From Candidatus Omnitrophota bacterium (GTDB lineage Bacteria > Ratteibacteria > UBA8468 > B48-G9 > DSTR01), in contig JAMWDF010000095.1 of assembly GCA_023818865.1 (NCBI GenBank), positions 1 to 6,675 of the forward strand: a stretch of DNA of 6,675 nt, written 5' to 3'. Shown here piece after piece: positions 5,760-6,675 of this stretch. The first letter of the stretch is position 1. Each line of letters starts with the position of its first letter. The notes below the pieces were generated by a model that saw nothing but the letters and a program-made list of their open reading frames with translations, was not told the DNA's origin and did not search any database. The position numbers were made by a program, and so were the translations under genes.

Positions 5760-6675
5760 ATGAAACGGCAGCGACTATTTACCCCAGGGCCAACTGCTGT
5801 TCCAGAGAGTGTTCTTTTAGAAATGGCCCAGCCCATTGTGCATCATCGAACAGAAGAATTCATCGCTATTGCGGCTGAAGTTTTTAAGGAGTTGAAGTAT
5901 GTTTTTCAGACAGACAACGATGTCTTTATCCTTGCTTCTTCTGGAACCGGGGCGATGGAGGCGGCCGTGGTGAATTTCTTGTCTCCGGGGGATAAAGTGG
6001 TAGCCATTTCTGCTGGAAAGTTTGGTGAACGCTGGGTTTCTCTGGCGAAGACCTATGGGCTCAACGTCACAGCGATAGAAGTAGAGTGGGGGAAAAAATT
6101 TGCTTTGTCTTTACTCCGCGAAACTCTGGAGAAACAGCCGGATATCAAAGCCGTTCTAGCCACTCTGTGCGAAACTTCTACTGGTACCCATTTTGATGTG
6201 GCTGGCATGGGACGAATAACGTCTGAATATCCTGAAACGATTCTAATAGTTGACGCCATCAGCAGTCTTGGAGCTGTTCCCTGTAAGACAGATGAGTGGA
6301 ATCTTGATCTGGTAGTAACCGGTTCGCAAAAAGCCTTGATGCTTCCTCCAGGGCTTGCTTTCATTAGTGTTAGTCCCAAAGCTTGGCAGATGGCCGAAAG
6401 TTCTCGGTTACCTAAGTATTACTTTGACCTCAAGAAGTACAAGAAGGTTCTGGAAAAGAATGACTTTCCCTTTACTATGGCTGTTTCCCTAGTCACTGGC
6501 TTGAGGCGTTCTTTGCAACTCATTCGCCAGAGGACTCTTGAAAAGGTCTGGGAAGAGCACCATCGTCGGGCCGAGGCAACCAGAAAGGCCGTCACCGTCC
6601 TGGGATTGACTCTTTTCTCAGAAGATCCCTCTGACGCCGTGACCGCGATTCAGTTGCCGGAAGGACTTGACGGTG
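5760..6675 (+). CDS. Class V aminotransferase (serine-pyruvate/alanine-glyoxylate type), 3'-truncated by window
   Basis: The first 305 codons are present; family members are usually about 380 residues, so some 75-80 are missing beyond the edge. This is a PLP-dependent fold-type I enzyme of the serine-pyruvate/alanine-glyoxylate aminotransferase group. Visible are the N-terminal TPGPTAVP (8-15), HHRTEEF (28-34), the cofactor-phosphate loop SSGTGAME (60-67), the PLP-ring aspartate in VDAISSLGA (D165) and the Schiff-base lysine K191 in TGSQKALMLPPG. Amino donor and acceptor cannot be read from the sequence. Serine, alanine and glyoxylate use are all possible, and some relatives take part in serine synthesis. 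A strong GGGAGGG (5748-5754) lies 5 bases before the ATG. Lon ends 15 bases upstream, so the gene is probably in the same operon although its task is metabolic. Confidence 0.92.
   Translation, partial: MKRQRLFTPGPTAVPESVLLEMAQPIVHHRTEEFIAIAAEVFKELKYVFQTDNDVFILASSGTGAMEAAVVNFLSPGDKVVAISAGKFGERWVSLAKTYGLNVTAIEVEWGKKFALSLLRETLEKQPDIKAVLATLCETSTGTHFDVAGMGRITSEYPETILIVDAISSLGAVPCKTDEWNLDLVVTGSQKALMLPPGLAFISVSPKAWQMAESSRLPKYYFDLKKYKKVLEKNDFPFTMAVSLVTGLRRSLQLIRQRTLEKVWEEHHRRAEATRKAVTVLGLTLFSEDPSDAVTAIQLPEGLDG

Noticed and set aside
5390..5836. Minus-strand 148-codon frame opposite the lon/aminotransferase junction
   Set aside because: It is the shadow of two well-supported genes, composition follows their codons, and it has no family resemblance.

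Overview
The window reads as a bacterial chromosome segment of ordinary housekeeping genes. It carries bacterial 6S RNA, two tRNAs, and complete tsaE, tig, clpP and lon genes. The organism cannot be named from this alone. The proteins are typically bacterial but match no model group closely, neither tRNA gene encodes CCA, and the trigger factor lacks its usual middle domain. A lineage of uncultivated or deep-branching bacteria is my guess, at low confidence.

Left part (1-910): an incomplete minus-strand gene for a secreted protein runs off the left edge. It has a signal peptide, an Ig-like module and a repeat-like beta module, and it is clearly A+T-richer than the rest. Upstream of it is about 360 bases without a convincing gene, holding a candidate promoter, an 11-bp inverted repeat and a long possible leader. 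Next comes tsaE (minus strand), the ATPase of the tRNA t6A modification pathway.

Centre (1349-1752): a short divergent region separates tsaE from a plus-strand RNA cluster. Two sigma70-like promoters lie on opposite strands over almost the same 30 bases. The plus-strand one is placed exactly to start a 6S RNA of about 161 nt, recognised by its folding plan and conserved blocks. tRNA-Tyr(GUA) and tRNA-Gly(UCC) follow within a few bases.

Right part (1781-6675): four tightly packed plus-strand genes form a proteostasis operon. They are a short trigger factor without a PPIase domain, ClpP, Lon, and a class V aminotransferase cut by the right edge. Start and stop codons overlap or lie 2-15 bases apart, and each gene has a Shine-Dalgarno sequence. 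No terminator is visible between 6S RNA, the tRNAs and tig, so one transcript could carry all of them. Trigger factor folds nascent chains, while ClpP (with an unfoldase encoded elsewhere) and Lon degrade failed ones. clpX, which often sits between clpP and lon, is absent here.

The points most worth checking are the PPIase-less trigger factor, the 6S RNA-tRNA-tig arrangement, the overlapping divergent promoters and the unannotated secreted protein at the left edge. I saw no mobile element, CRISPR array or defence system.
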